In this document: piece by piece, positions 9,273-18,900 of the stretch
Numbering within the stretch: position 1 is the first letter of the stretch
Layout: every line of letters starts with the position of its first letter
Assembly: GCF_964063345.1 (NCBI RefSeq)
Contig: NZ_OZ061318.1
Span: 3,348,001-3,412,000, forward strand
Direction of reading: 5' to 3'
Length of the DNA stretch: 64,000 nucleotides
Source of the DNA: Pseudomonas lini
Lineage (GTDB): Bacteria; Pseudomonadota; Gammaproteobacteria; Pseudomonadales; Pseudomonadaceae
Notes under the pieces: model-generated
Seen by the model: only the letters and a program-made list of their open reading frames with translations
Told to the model about the DNA's origin: nothing
Database searches by the model: none
Position numbers and translations under genes: made by a program

Positions 9273-9788
9273 TTAAGCGCTGGGCTCGGAGTCCTGGGGC
9301 TTTGGCGCACTCGCCAGGGCCTGGAGCAACGCCGGATCCTTGATGGCCTTCATGATGATTTCTTCGGCACCGGTCTTGCCGTCCATGTAGGTCAGCAGGT
9401 TGGCCAGTTGGGTGCGCGCTTCGAGCAATTTGTTCAGCGAGTCGACTTTGCGCGCCACGGCGGCCGGGCTGAAGTCGTCCATGCTTTCAAAGGTGATGTC
9501 CAGGCTCAGGTTGCCTTCGCCGGTCAGCTCGTTGGGCACGTGAAATGCGACGCGTGGCTGCATGGCCTTGAGGCGCGAGTCGAAGTTATCGACATCCACT
9601 TCGAGGAACTTGCGATCGGCCACGGGCGCCAGAGGCTCGGCGGGCTTGCCGGCGAGGTCCGCCATGACGCCCATGACGAAGGGCAACTGGACCTTTTTCT
9701 CGGCGCCGTAGAGCTCGACGTCGTACTCGATCTGCACTCGAGGCGCACGGTTGCGCGCGATGAATTTCTGAGAACTTTGCTTCGCCAC
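9273..9788 (-). CDS. tssB: T6SS contractile sheath small subunit TssB (VipA), GTG start
   Basis: TssB is the small sheath subunit. The 171-residue product (SSQKFIARNRAPRVQIEYDV, then LPFVMGVMADLAG) is very close to P. aeruginosa TssB1. Translation starts at GTG with an AGGAG Shine-Dalgarno about eight bases upstream. In P. aeruginosa the TssB1 N-terminal region binds TagJ; no tagJ gene occurs in this locus. An 80-bp gap separates it from tssA. Confidence 0.98.
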   Translation of the reverse strand: MAKQSSQKFIARNRAPRVQIEYDVELYGAEKKVQLPFVMGVMADLAGKPAEPLAPVADRKFLEVDVDNFDSRLKAMQPRVAFHVPNELTGEGNLSLDITFESMDDFSPAAVARKVDSLNKLLEARTQLANLLTYMDGKTGAEEIIMKAIKDPALLQALASAPKPQDSEPSA

Positions 9789-9868
9789 GTTGCTGCTCCT
9801 GGTCGCTTGAGCGACGGTGTTGGCGTCATCGGTGGTACCGGTGACGTGACTGCGTGATCCGTTCGCTT

Positions 9869-10888
9869 TTATTCGCTGTCTGGTCCGCGCAGGTTTTCAA
9901 ATTGGCTCATGCCGTCGGGAATCAGGTTGCGCACGATGGCCGCAAAGTCGGCGTGCACCAGATTCTTCGCCCGGTTCAACAGCACCGGCAGCGGGCTGGA
10001 GGGCTCATGACGGGAGTAATACGCAAGAATCCGGTCCAGGCTGCGCAGCACGTCGTCGCGGTTGTTGATTTCGCCGGTGCTGCGCGGTGTGCTCGGCACG
10101 GCGGGGTGTTCAACCGGCGCGGCACTGTCGTCGCTGATGGAATCGGGCAGGGGGCTGTCGCCGCTCTGCGGGGCGAACTGGCCGAGAATCTGCAGGGCCA
10201 TTTTTAGCGGTTGCTTCAACGGGCCAAGGTCAACGCCCTGGGCGGAACCGATTTGTTCGCTGATCTGTTGCTCGATGGCCTCGGCGACGCTGCGGGCCTC
10301 GTGCAAAGCTGCACGGGTGATTTCCAGTTGTTCGGGATCGCTGTCCAGGAACGCCCCGGCGAGCTGTTCGGCGCCGAGGTTTTCGTCAGGGAAACTTTGC
10401 AGGCCGCTGGCATTGGCGGCGGCGCGCAGGCTGACAGCACCAAAGGTTCGCGAACGGGCCAGGATGCTTTCGCGCAGCAGGCGAATGGTGGTATCGGACG
10501 TCAGGCCGGCGAGGGCATTGATGCGCACGGTGGGGTCGTTGTTGTCTTCGGCATCCAGGCGCGGATGCAGGTCGGCCCAGTACTGCTTGAGCAACTCGCT
10601 GATCAGCGTCAGGACGCGGGCCAGGCCGGTGACGCCTTCGAGGGCAAGGGAGCTTTGCAAAAGGAAGTGGGTGATACGCAGGTCTTTGCTGCGCTGCAGC
10701 AAATCCAGACTTTGCTGCTGGATGCTGCGCCATTCAGGGGGGGCGGCAGGCAATATCGAATCGCCCATGCTGCGCTCGGGCTGGCCTTGGGAATCGCGTT
10801 CCAGGCGCAAAAAATCCGCGTCGTATTCCAGATCTTCGCCACAGGGCGAAGTCGCGGAAACGGCGGCGAGCAACAAAGGCACTTCCAC
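9869..10888 (-). CDS. tssA: T6SS protein TssA (ImpA N-terminal domain), GTG start
   Basis: TssA organises baseplate and sheath assembly. The 339-residue protein starts EVPLLLAAVSATSPCGEDLEYD, characteristic of the ImpA_N domain, which covers roughly the first 130 residues. The middle and C-terminal parts are more variable, and a PEHPAVPSTPRS-like linker precedes a C-terminal helical domain. The start codon is GTG at 10886-10888, with GGGAG ten bases upstream. It is the first gene of the minus-strand operon and is divergent from fha across a 404-bp intergenic region. Confidence 0.95.
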   Translation of the reverse strand: MEVPLLLAAVSATSPCGEDLEYDADFLRLERDSQGQPERSMGDSILPAAPPEWRSIQQQSLDLLQRSKDLRITHFLLQSSLALEGVTGLARVLTLISELLKQYWADLHPRLDAEDNNDPTVRINALAGLTSDTTIRLLRESILARSRTFGAVSLRAAANASGLQSFPDENLGAEQLAGAFLDSDPEQLEITRAALHEARSVAEAIEQQISEQIGSAQGVDLGPLKQPLKMALQILGQFAPQSGDSPLPDSISDDSAAPVEHPAVPSTPRSTGEINNRDDVLRSLDRILAYYSRHEPSSPLPVLLNRAKNLVHADFAAIVRNLIPDGMSQFENLRGPDSE

Positions 10889-11292
10889 TGAATTTGATCT
10901 CCCTATCGCCCGACTGACAGAGTCGGGCAGTTCACACGTTAGCGCCAGGTGGAACTACGCATGTTTCCTTGAGTGTAATGGCCCTTTGGATACGCAGCGA
11001 TCTCAAAGTGCCATCATTGTTATTCAAGAAGTTGTTATTTTTGGTGTAGTACTTATGGCTTGTCAAGGTAAGCTATTTCCCCTGTGTGACAGATGTGAAG
11101 TGCTTAACAACCCGCGCGACCGACGGGTCGAGGCAGGCACTGATGCAGGTTTTTTGTCATTCAAGCCGGTTAAGATCAGCAAACATGCTGGCAAAAAGCC
11201 GTTTTCGAGGTTGTTTGCAAGGTTGTCGGACCGAGTCTGGCGGGAGTGAATCCCGATTCGTCCGCGCGCAAAGTGTTCAGCAAGGAGGCAAG
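10889..11292. promoter_or_regulatory. divergent tssA / fha control region
   Basis: This 404-bp gene-free stretch must hold the promoters of both T6SS operons. It includes an 8-bp hairpin at 10908-10928 (GCCCGACT / AGTCGGGC) in the tssA leader and a lower-GC central part around 11020-11060. Both Shine-Dalgarno regions match the RsmA/RsmE consensus ANGGAN: AGGGAG in front of tssA and AAGGAG in front of fha (11282-11288). RsmA repression of H1-T6SS leaders is established in P. aeruginosa; its operation here is inference. I could not assign -35/-10 elements with confidence. Confidence 0.6.
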
Positions 11293-12699
11293 ATGTCGCT
11301 GTGTTTGACTATCACTAGTTATCACAAAATTACCCCTGGCCAGTGCCCTGAGAAATCCATGAATCAGGGTGTGATGGCGATAGGCCGAAACTCTGATAAT
11401 GATTGGGTATTGCCCGACCCTGAGCGCTTGGTTTCCGGCAAACATTGCAGTATTCAATATAAAGATGGCCGGTATTACTTAACCGATAACAGCACTAATG
11501 GTGTGGAATTGGTCAAGGCCGGTATTCGTCTGCGCAAGGGAAACAGCGAGCCATTGCAAGATGGCGAAGTTATTCGCATCGGTGATTATGAAATCCAGGC
11601 GCGTATTGATTTCAGTCTGCCGGTGACCGACGGCAATCCTTTCGCTGATTCGTCCAGCAGTTTTGAGGCCCTGATGGGGCGTCAGGGCGCCGTCGTGAAT
11701 TCGCCGACGTCGTTGCCCGTGACACCACCTGCGCATTTTCAGGGCGTATCGGCCATGGACACGATGCCGGACCTGTTCGACTTTCTGACACCGACCAGCG
11801 TTCCGCCAGCCACCCAGCCGGACCATGTCCCGGCCGAGCTGCACGACTTCCGCCCACCGACCCCGATCCCCACCCCAACGCCCGTGGCCGGACCTGCACC
11901 GCTGGTGTCGGCCCCGGTGATTCCGGAAGATTGGGACCTGTTCAGCGACAAGCCTGCGTCGGTGGCTGTTGCCCCTTTGCCTGTTGCAGAGGTTGCGCCG
12001 CCAGCCGTACCTCACATCAGCGTACCGATCGAGCCGGCACCCCGTTGCGAACCGCCCGTGGCCGTCGTCGAACGCCTGGTCGATCCGGTCAGCCCGGCCG
12101 ACAATTCTCAACCCGACCTGTTGCAAGCCTTTCTGCGCGGTGCCGGGCTGGATCAAGTGCGCCTGGACAAGGCCCAGGCTGAGGCGCAAATGGAAAGCAT
12201 CGGCCGCAGCTATCGGTTGATGGTCGAAGGCCTGATCGATGTCTTGCGCGCCCGTAGCAGCCTCAAGGGCGAGTTCCGCATTCAGCAGACGATGATTCAA
12301 CCGGTGGAAAACAACCCGCTGAAATTCGCTCCCAACGTCGATGAAGCGTTGCTGTTGCTGTTACGCCACAGCAATCAGGCGTTCATGGCGCCGGACCTGG
12401 CCGTGCGCGACAGCTTCGATGACTTGCGTGCCCACCAATTGGCGGTGATGGCTGGCGTGGAAGCTGCGATCAAGCACCTGCTGGCGCGCTTCGAGCCGGC
12501 GCAACTTGAAGAGCGCATGGGCAAGCCCGGTGGCCTGTCGAGTATTTTCAGTGGCTCGCGACAGGCCCAGTACTGGCAGCAGTTCACCGAGCTCTACAGC
12601 AATATTTCCCGCGAGGCCCAAGAGGATTTCCAGGACCTGTTCGGTCGGGAATTCAGCCGCGCCTACGAAGAACACAGTACAAGGCAGCGCCGCGGCTGA
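11293..12699 (+). CDS. fha: T6SS FHA-domain scaffold protein (Fha1/TagH)
   Basis: Fha1 is the phosphothreonine-binding scaffold that promotes T6SS assembly once phosphorylated by PpkA. The start is ATG 11293 behind a strong AAGGAGG; an upstream in-frame extension has no such signal. The 468 residues have an FHA domain (about 20-100) with the key GRNSDNDWVL, SGKHCSI and STNGVEL motifs. A long proline-rich linker (about 140-280) follows. The C-terminal domain (QAFLRGAGLDQVRLDKAQAE, FRIQQTMIQPVENNPLKF) is typical of T6SS FHA proteins. It is the first gene of the plus-strand operon. Confidence 0.96.
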   Translation: MSLCLTITSYHKITPGQCPEKSMNQGVMAIGRNSDNDWVLPDPERLVSGKHCSIQYKDGRYYLTDNSTNGVELVKAGIRLRKGNSEPLQDGEVIRIGDYEIQARIDFSLPVTDGNPFADSSSSFEALMGRQGAVVNSPTSLPVTPPAHFQGVSAMDTMPDLFDFLTPTSVPPATQPDHVPAELHDFRPPTPIPTPTPVAGPAPLVSAPVIPEDWDLFSDKPASVAVAPLPVAEVAPPAVPHISVPIEPAPRCEPPVAVVERLVDPVSPADNSQPDLLQAFLRGAGLDQVRLDKAQAEAQMESIGRSYRLMVEGLIDVLRARSSLKGEFRIQQTMIQPVENNPLKFAPNVDEALLLLLRHSNQAFMAPDLAVRDSFDDLRAHQLAVMAGVEAAIKHLLARFEPAQLEERMGKPGGLSSIFSGSRQAQYWQQFTELYSNISREAQEDFQDLFGREFSRAYEEHSTRQRRG

Positions 12700-12774
12700 G
12701 CATCGCCATCGCATAGCGCCATTCATAGCAAAGAACGGAACAACGGATAGCTGAAACGTCATTGAGGACGCAGG

Positions 12775-13287
12775 ATGATTCCCAGGTTTTTACTCGCAGT
12801 CGCCACCGTGCTTCTGCTGACCGCATGTGCCAAGGATGCGGCCAAACCCCAGCCCGAAGCGGCTGAGGCCGAGGCCGACACTGCCGCCGTCGAGTTGCAC
12901 TTTCACGCCATTGCCGGGCTCAACCCCGGCGCCACTGGCCAGCCAGCCCCGGTCCGGGTGCGTATTTTCGAATTGAAAAACGCCGCCACCTTCGGCCGTT
13001 CCGATTATTTCGCACTGGCCGAACGGGCCCAGGCGACGCTCGGCACAGATTTGATCGATCAGGACGAAGTGCTGATCCAGCCCGGCCAGCAGTTGAGCCT
13101 GCAACGCGACCTCGACCCGGCCACCCGCCATATCGGCGTACTGGTGGGGTATCGCGAGCTGGATCAGTCGTTGTGGCGTGCGGTGATGAATGTCCCGCCG
13201 CGCCAATACACCGAATACCAGATCAGCCTCGACGTGCGCGCCGTGCGCAGCGCCGTCGTGGTTTCCCCATCCAGCCCTGCCCAATAA
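12775..13287 (+). CDS. tssJ: T6SS outer-membrane lipoprotein TssJ
   Basis: TssJ is the outer-membrane lipoprotein of the TssJLM membrane complex. The 170-residue precursor has a signal peptide with lipobox LLTAC at about residue 18, then a charged spacer. The transthyretin-like fold follows (PAPVRVRIFELKNAATFGRSDYF), the normal TssJ pattern. It sits 75 bp downstream of fha and 15 bp upstream of tssK. Confidence 0.96.
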   Translation: MIPRFLLAVATVLLLTACAKDAAKPQPEAAEAEADTAAVELHFHAIAGLNPGATGQPAPVRVRIFELKNAATFGRSDYFALAERAQATLGTDLIDQDEVLIQPGQQLSLQRDLDPATRHIGVLVGYRELDQSLWRAVMNVPPRQYTEYQISLDVRAVRSAVVVSPSSPAQ

Positions 13288-13302
13288 GCAATCGGAGCCC
13301 CC

Positions 13303-14637
13303 ATGTCCTGGAACAATCGTGTGGTCTGGTCGGAAGGCATGTTCATTGGAACGCAGCACTTCCAGCAGCATGACCGTTACCTGGAGAACCTCATCGATGC
13401 CCGGAGCCGTCCGCTGTCGGCCGGCGCCTGGGGTTTCTCCGAATTGCTGATCGACCAGGGTCTGCTGGCCCAGGGCAAACTGGCGATCATCTCGGCGCGG
13501 GGCCTGTTGCCGGACGGCACGCCATTCAACATTCCGCAGGATGACCTGGCGCCGAGCCCGCTGAATGTCGATGACAACCTGCGCGATGGTTTGGTGTACC
13601 TGGCTTTGCCGCTCAAGCGCGCCGGTGCGCGAGACACCGTCGACGAAGGCGAAACCCTGGGCGCTGCGCGCTACGTGAGCCAGGTGCGCGAAGTACGGGA
13701 CGACAACGCGCCGTTCGAAAACCAGGCGCCGGTGGCCGTGGGTTCGAGGGCGCTGCGATTATTGGTCGCCCAGGATGGCATCAGCGACTACGCCGCCATC
13801 GGCCTGGTGCGTATCAAGGAGAAACGCGCCGACCGCGCCCTGGTGCTCGACGACTCTTATATCCCGCCGCTGCTGGACGTGGTCGCCTCCAAACCCCTGG
13901 CCGCGTTTCGTAGCGAACTGTTGGGCCTGCTGCATCAGCGCGGCGAAGCTCTCGCCGGACGGGTGGTGGCATCCGGTGCCGGCGGTGCCTCGGAAATTGC
14001 CGATTTCATGCTGCTGCAACTGGTCAACCGTGCCCAGCCGCTGATCCAGCACTTGAGCCAGTTGAGCCCGTTGCACCCGGAGCGGTTCTACAGCGAGCTG
14101 GTGAGTCTGGCCGGCGAGTTCTCGACCTTTACCGCTTCCGGGCGGCGACCCCAGGAATACCCGCAATACCAGCACGATGACTTGGCGCTGAGTTTCGCGC
14201 CGGTGATGCAGGCGCTGCGTGAGGCGCTATCGATGCTGATCGACAGTAAGGCCACGCCGATTCCAATCGTCGAAAAAGCCTACGGCGTCCATGTGGCGAT
14301 GCTGGCCGACAAGTCCCTGCTCGACAGCGCCAGCTTCATCCTGGTGGTGCGCGCCGACGTGCCCGCCGAAACCCTGCGCAGCCACTTCGGCCAACAGAGC
14401 AAGGTCGGCTCGGTGGAGCACATCCGCAATCTGGTCAATCTGCAATTACCGGGCATTGGCCTGCTGCCGCTGCCGGTGGCGCCACGGCAAATCCCGTATC
14501 ACGCCGGCTCCACTTATTACGAACTGGACCGGGGCAGCGAGCATTGGCAGCAACTGGCCAACTCCGGCGGTTTTGCGTTCTACATCGCGGGGCAATTCCC
14601 GGGGCTGAACCTGGCTTTCTGGGCGATCCGAGGATAA
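13303..14637 (+). CDS. tssK: T6SS baseplate-membrane adaptor TssK
   Basis: TssK trimers link the baseplate to the membrane complex. The 444-residue product begins MSWNNRVVWSEGMFIGTQHF, the conserved TssK N-terminus, and has family-typical length. A GGAG Shine-Dalgarno precedes the ATG. It lies between tssJ and tssL, as in HSI-I. Confidence 0.98.
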   Translation: MSWNNRVVWSEGMFIGTQHFQQHDRYLENLIDARSRPLSAGAWGFSELLIDQGLLAQGKLAIISARGLLPDGTPFNIPQDDLAPSPLNVDDNLRDGLVYLALPLKRAGARDTVDEGETLGAARYVSQVREVRDDNAPFENQAPVAVGSRALRLLVAQDGISDYAAIGLVRIKEKRADRALVLDDSYIPPLLDVVASKPLAAFRSELLGLLHQRGEALAGRVVASGAGGASEIADFMLLQLVNRAQPLIQHLSQLSPLHPERFYSELVSLAGEFSTFTASGRRPQEYPQYQHDDLALSFAPVMQALREALSMLIDSKATPIPIVEKAYGVHVAMLADKSLLDSASFILVVRADVPAETLRSHFGQQSKVGSVEHIRNLVNLQLPGIGLLPLPVAPRQIPYHAGSTYYELDRGSEHWQQLANSGGFAFYIAGQFPGLNLAFWAIRG

Positions 14638-14643
14638 ACCGCA

Positions 14644-15942
14644 ATGAGCAACGACGATCGTACCCAATTCATGCCGACACCCGGTGGCCGTGGTGCCGAC
14701 CCGGTCCGCCCGGAGGCAGGTCGCGCCCAGGCCGCGCCACTTTCGATGCCGGCCGCGCCGCTTTTGATCGGCACGGCCGAAGGTCTCAACCCCCTGGAGG
14801 GCGCCGCTGGCCCGTTGCTGGCTTTGCTGACTCGCTTGCGCAACACCATTGCCCACCCGGCGCCAGCAAGCTTGCGGGCGCAATTACTGGCCTACCTGCG
14901 CCAGTTCGAGGAGCGCGCCGAGGCTGCCGGCGTGTTGCGCAACGATGTGTTGCTGGCCCGTTACGCCTTGTGCACCGCCCTGGATGAAGCGGTGTTGAGT
15001 ACGCCGTGGGGGGGAGCAAGCGATTGGGGCAAACAGAGCCTGCTGATCACCGTGCACAACGAAGCCTGGGGCGGCGAGAAGGTGTTCCAGCTGTTGGAAC
15101 ATTGCCTGCAAAGCCCCCGCGAACGTTTGTATCTGCTGGAGCTGTTGTACCTGTGCATGTGCCTGGGTTTCGAAGGGCGTTATCGGGTCATGAACGACGG
15201 TCGCAGCCAACTGGAAGCCTTGCGTGAACGCACCAGTGCGGTTATCCGCAGTGCCCGTGGCGATTATGAGCGTGAACTGTCGCCCCATTGGCGTGGCGTC
15301 AGCGTGGCCCGCGACCGGCTGGCGCAATTCATGCCGCCATGGATCGCCGTGGCCATCGGCGTGGCGTTGCTGCTGGCACTGCTGTTTGGCCTGCGCTTGA
15401 AACTGGCCGCCGATGCCGAGCCGGTGTTTAAAAATATCCATGCGCTGGGTGAGATCCCGGTGCAGGCCATCGACCGTCCGGTGGTGCAACCGAAACTGAT
15501 CGAGCGTCCGCGCCTGGCGGGCTTTCTTGCCGATGAAATCAAGGCCGGGCGGATAGCGGTGGAAGACGCCGTTGACCGTTCAGTGGTGACCATCCGTGGC
15601 GATGAACTGTTCGCTTCGGGCAGCGCCAGCATCGTCGACAATTTTCAGCCGCTGATGCTGCGCATCGCCGATGCCGTTCGCAAGGTCAAGGGCCAGGTCC
15701 GGGTGACCGGCCACAGCGACAATCGCCCGATTGCCACTTTGCGGTTTCCATCGAATTGGGCCTTGTCCGAGGCGCGGGCCACTTCGGTGCTGCAAATCCT
15801 TTCGGCCAAAACCGGCCAGCCGGAACGCTTCAGCGCCGAAGGCCGCAGCGACACCGAACCGTTGGCCTCGAACGCGACAACAGAGGGCCGCGCACGCAAC
15901 CGTCGGGTCGAAATTACAGTGTTGGCGGAGGGGGTCGAGTGA
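14644..15942 (+). CDS. tssL: T6SS inner-membrane protein TssL with C-terminal OmpA-like domain
   Basis: TssL anchors TssM and contacts the baseplate. The 432-residue protein has a cytoplasmic DotU domain (about 40-220), including ARYALCTALDEAVLSTPWG. One membrane helix follows near 230-250 (WIAVAIGVALLLALLFG). The C-terminal OmpA-like peptidoglycan-binding domain shows VTGHSDNRP and the terminal NRRVEITVL. The added OmpA domain is the extended TssL form also found in P. aeruginosa HSI-I. The stop overlaps the GTG start of tssM in a GTGA arrangement. Confidence 0.97.
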   Translation: MSNDDRTQFMPTPGGRGADPVRPEAGRAQAAPLSMPAAPLLIGTAEGLNPLEGAAGPLLALLTRLRNTIAHPAPASLRAQLLAYLRQFEERAEAAGVLRNDVLLARYALCTALDEAVLSTPWGGASDWGKQSLLITVHNEAWGGEKVFQLLEHCLQSPRERLYLLELLYLCMCLGFEGRYRVMNDGRSQLEALRERTSAVIRSARGDYERELSPHWRGVSVARDRLAQFMPPWIAVAIGVALLLALLFGLRLKLAADAEPVFKNIHALGEIPVQAIDRPVVQPKLIERPRLAGFLADEIKAGRIAVEDAVDRSVVTIRGDELFASGSASIVDNFQPLMLRIADAVRKVKGQVRVTGHSDNRPIATLRFPSNWALSEARATSVLQILSAKTGQPERFSAEGRSDTEPLASNATTEGRARNRRVEITVLAEGVE

Positions 15943-18900
15943 AGGCGTTTTTCAGTTTTATCATCCGCTGGGTCATTCCATTGCTGGGGTTGATCGCCCT
16001 GAGCCTGATCATCTGGTTTGTCGGGCCGCTGCTCGAGTTCCTGGTGCCCGAAGGCCGGCGCTGGGCGCTGATCATTCTGGTGTTCGCGGTGTGGATCGCC
16101 TATCGGGTGTTTCGCATCATCCAGGCTCGCCGTCAGGCCGCCGAAGTGATGCGCAGCCTGGCGGCGCAAACCCCGCCGGACCCTACCAGTATCGCGACGG
16201 CAGAAGAACTCGAAACCCTGCGCCAGCGCATGGACGAAGCCTTGGCGCTGTTGAAGAAAGCCAAGCTGGGCGGTGACGAGCGTCGTAACCTGTACGAACT
16301 CCCGTGGTACGTGATCATCGGCCCGCCGGGTTCGGGCAAGACCACGGCGCTGGTCAATTCCGGGCTGCATTTTCCGTTGGCGGCGCAGTTGGGCGCCGGG
16401 GCGGTCCGTGGCGTCGGTGGCACGCGCAATTGCGATTGGTGGTTTACCGATCAGGCCGTGCTGCTCGACACCGCCGGGCGCTACACCACCCAGGACAGCG
16501 ACGCGACGGTCGATAAAGCCGCGTGGCTGGGTTTTCTCGGCCTGTTGAAAAAACAGCGGGCCCGGCGTCCGATCGACGGCGCGTTTATCGCCATCAGCCT
16601 CTCCGACCTGCTGCTGGGCAGCGACGCCGAGCGAGCCGCCCATGCCGCCGCGATCCGCCTGCGTATCCAGGAGCTGTACACGCAACTCGGTGTGCGCTTT
16701 CCGATCTACCTGATGCTGACCAAGCTCGATCTGGTGCCAGGGTTCATGGAGTATTTCGATACCCTGAGCAAGGAAGAACGGGCCCAAGTCTGGGGTATGA
16801 CCTTTGCCCTGGACGACGGCAAAAACAATGACAGCCCACTGGCCCATCTGCAAAGCGAATTCACCGGCCTGGAACAGCGCCTCAACGATCGTTTGGTGGA
16901 GCGTTTGCAACAGGAACGCGACCCGGCGCGACGCGATCTGATCTACGGCTTCCCGCAACAGTTCGGCGCGTTGAAGGATTGCCTGCAAAGCTTCCTTGAG
17001 GGCGTGTTCAAACCCAACGCCTTTGAAGAGCGGGTGCTGTTGCGCGGGGTGTATTTCACCAGCGGCACCCAGGAAGGCAGCCCGATTGACCGACTGATCG
17101 GCTCCATGGCCCAGAGCATGAACCTGGACCGCCAGCACCTGGCGCGCCAGAACGGCACCGGGCGCAGTTACTTCATCGAAAAACTCTTCAGCGCCGTGGC
17201 TTTTGCCGAGCGTGGGCTGGTGGGGGTCAACCCGAAAGTCGAACGTCGGCGCAAGTGGATTGCCCGGGGCGTGCTGGCCTCGACCGTGGCTCTGGTGCTG
17301 GTGGTCGGGACCTTGTGGTGGGTCAGCTACCGTGCCAACCATGCGTATATCGCGCAAGTCGATCAGAAGGTCGCGCCCCTGGGCCAGGCCGTGCAGAACC
17401 TCAGCCCGGCACAACGGGAGGTGCTGGCGGTATTGCCCTTGCTCAACGCGGTAAAGCACTTGGCCGACGACGCGCCGAGCTGGGCCGAAGGCCTGGGCCT
17501 GTATCAGGGCGACATGCTTGAAGCCGAGTCTGGCAGCGTCTATCGCAAGCTGTTGATCGCGGTCTTCGCGCCACGCTTGCTCACGCGCATCGAAGAGCAA
17601 CTGCACGGCGGCGGCAATTCGGACTTCCTTTACGAAGGCTTGAAGGCCTACCTGATGCTCGCCGACAGCGAGCATTACGATGCCGACTTCATCAAGGCGT
17701 GGATCGCCCTGGATTGGGATCGCAGCCTGCCGCGCGACTTGCCGGCAGAGCAGCGCGCAGCCCTCGGGGAGCATTTGCAGGCACTGTTCGAGCGCCATCC
17801 GCCCACCGCACGTCTGGACCCGCGCCTGATCGACGACCTGCGCCGACAGTTGCAGCAGCTGCCGGTGGCCCAGCGCGTCTATGACCGGGTCAAGCGGCAG
17901 AAACTGCCGGACGGCATCCCGGACTTTCGGATCAACGAGGCGGCCGGGCGTGATGCCGCGCTGGTGTTCAGCCGCAAGAGCGGCAAGCCGCTGGGCGAAC
18001 CCTTGAGTGGTTTCTTCACCGCCAAGGGTTACCGCCAAGGGTTTTTGCTCACCAGCCTGAGCCAGACCGGTACCTTGGCCGAGGAGCAGTGGGTGCTCGG
18101 TCGCGACCAGGCAGAACAACAGAACGTCGCCAGTCTGGCCGCCGACGTGCGCCGTCTGTATTTCCAGGATTACCAGCGCCAGTGGGATGCCTTGTTGGCT
18201 GATATCGACTTTGTGCCGATCACCAGCGTGGCCCAGGCCGCCGATGTGCTGCGGGTGATTTCCGGCCCGACCTCGCCGTTGAAAAAACTGCTGGTAGCAG
18301 TGGCGAAGGAAACCGACCTGCAACAGGAAGAACGTCTGCTGGCCGCCAAGGGCGCACCGGTGGAGGGCGGGGTCGACAAGCTCAAGGAGCGCTTGGGCAC
18401 CTTGCTCGGCCAGGAGCAGGCGACACAAAACACCCCGGATGCCAGTGAAGATCCCATCACCGCGCATTTTGCCGAACTCAACAGCATCGTCAGCAAAAAC
18501 GAAGGCGAGCCGGCGGCTATCGACGGTCTGCTGGCCGACATGAACGCCCTGTATGTGCAGGTCAGCGCCATGGTCGGCGCCAGCGGCGACGCCTTGCTCG
18601 GCGAAGCCAAGAACCAGGCCGCAGCGGCCGCGACACGGGTCAGCCTTAACGCTGAACGTCAGCCGCCGCTGGTGCAGGGCCTGGTCAAGTCGGTGGTCAA
18701 CTCCACCACCAACAGCATGATGGGCGGGGTACGCAATCAACTGAACGCGGCCTGGACCAGCGAAGTGGTGAACATCTATCGCCAGTCCCTGGCCGGGCGT
18801 TACCCGATGTCGCCGGGCAGTGCGCGGGACGCAACCCTGGACGACTTCGGCCAGTTCTTCGGCGTGGGCGGGGTGATGGATAACTACTTCCGCAAATACC

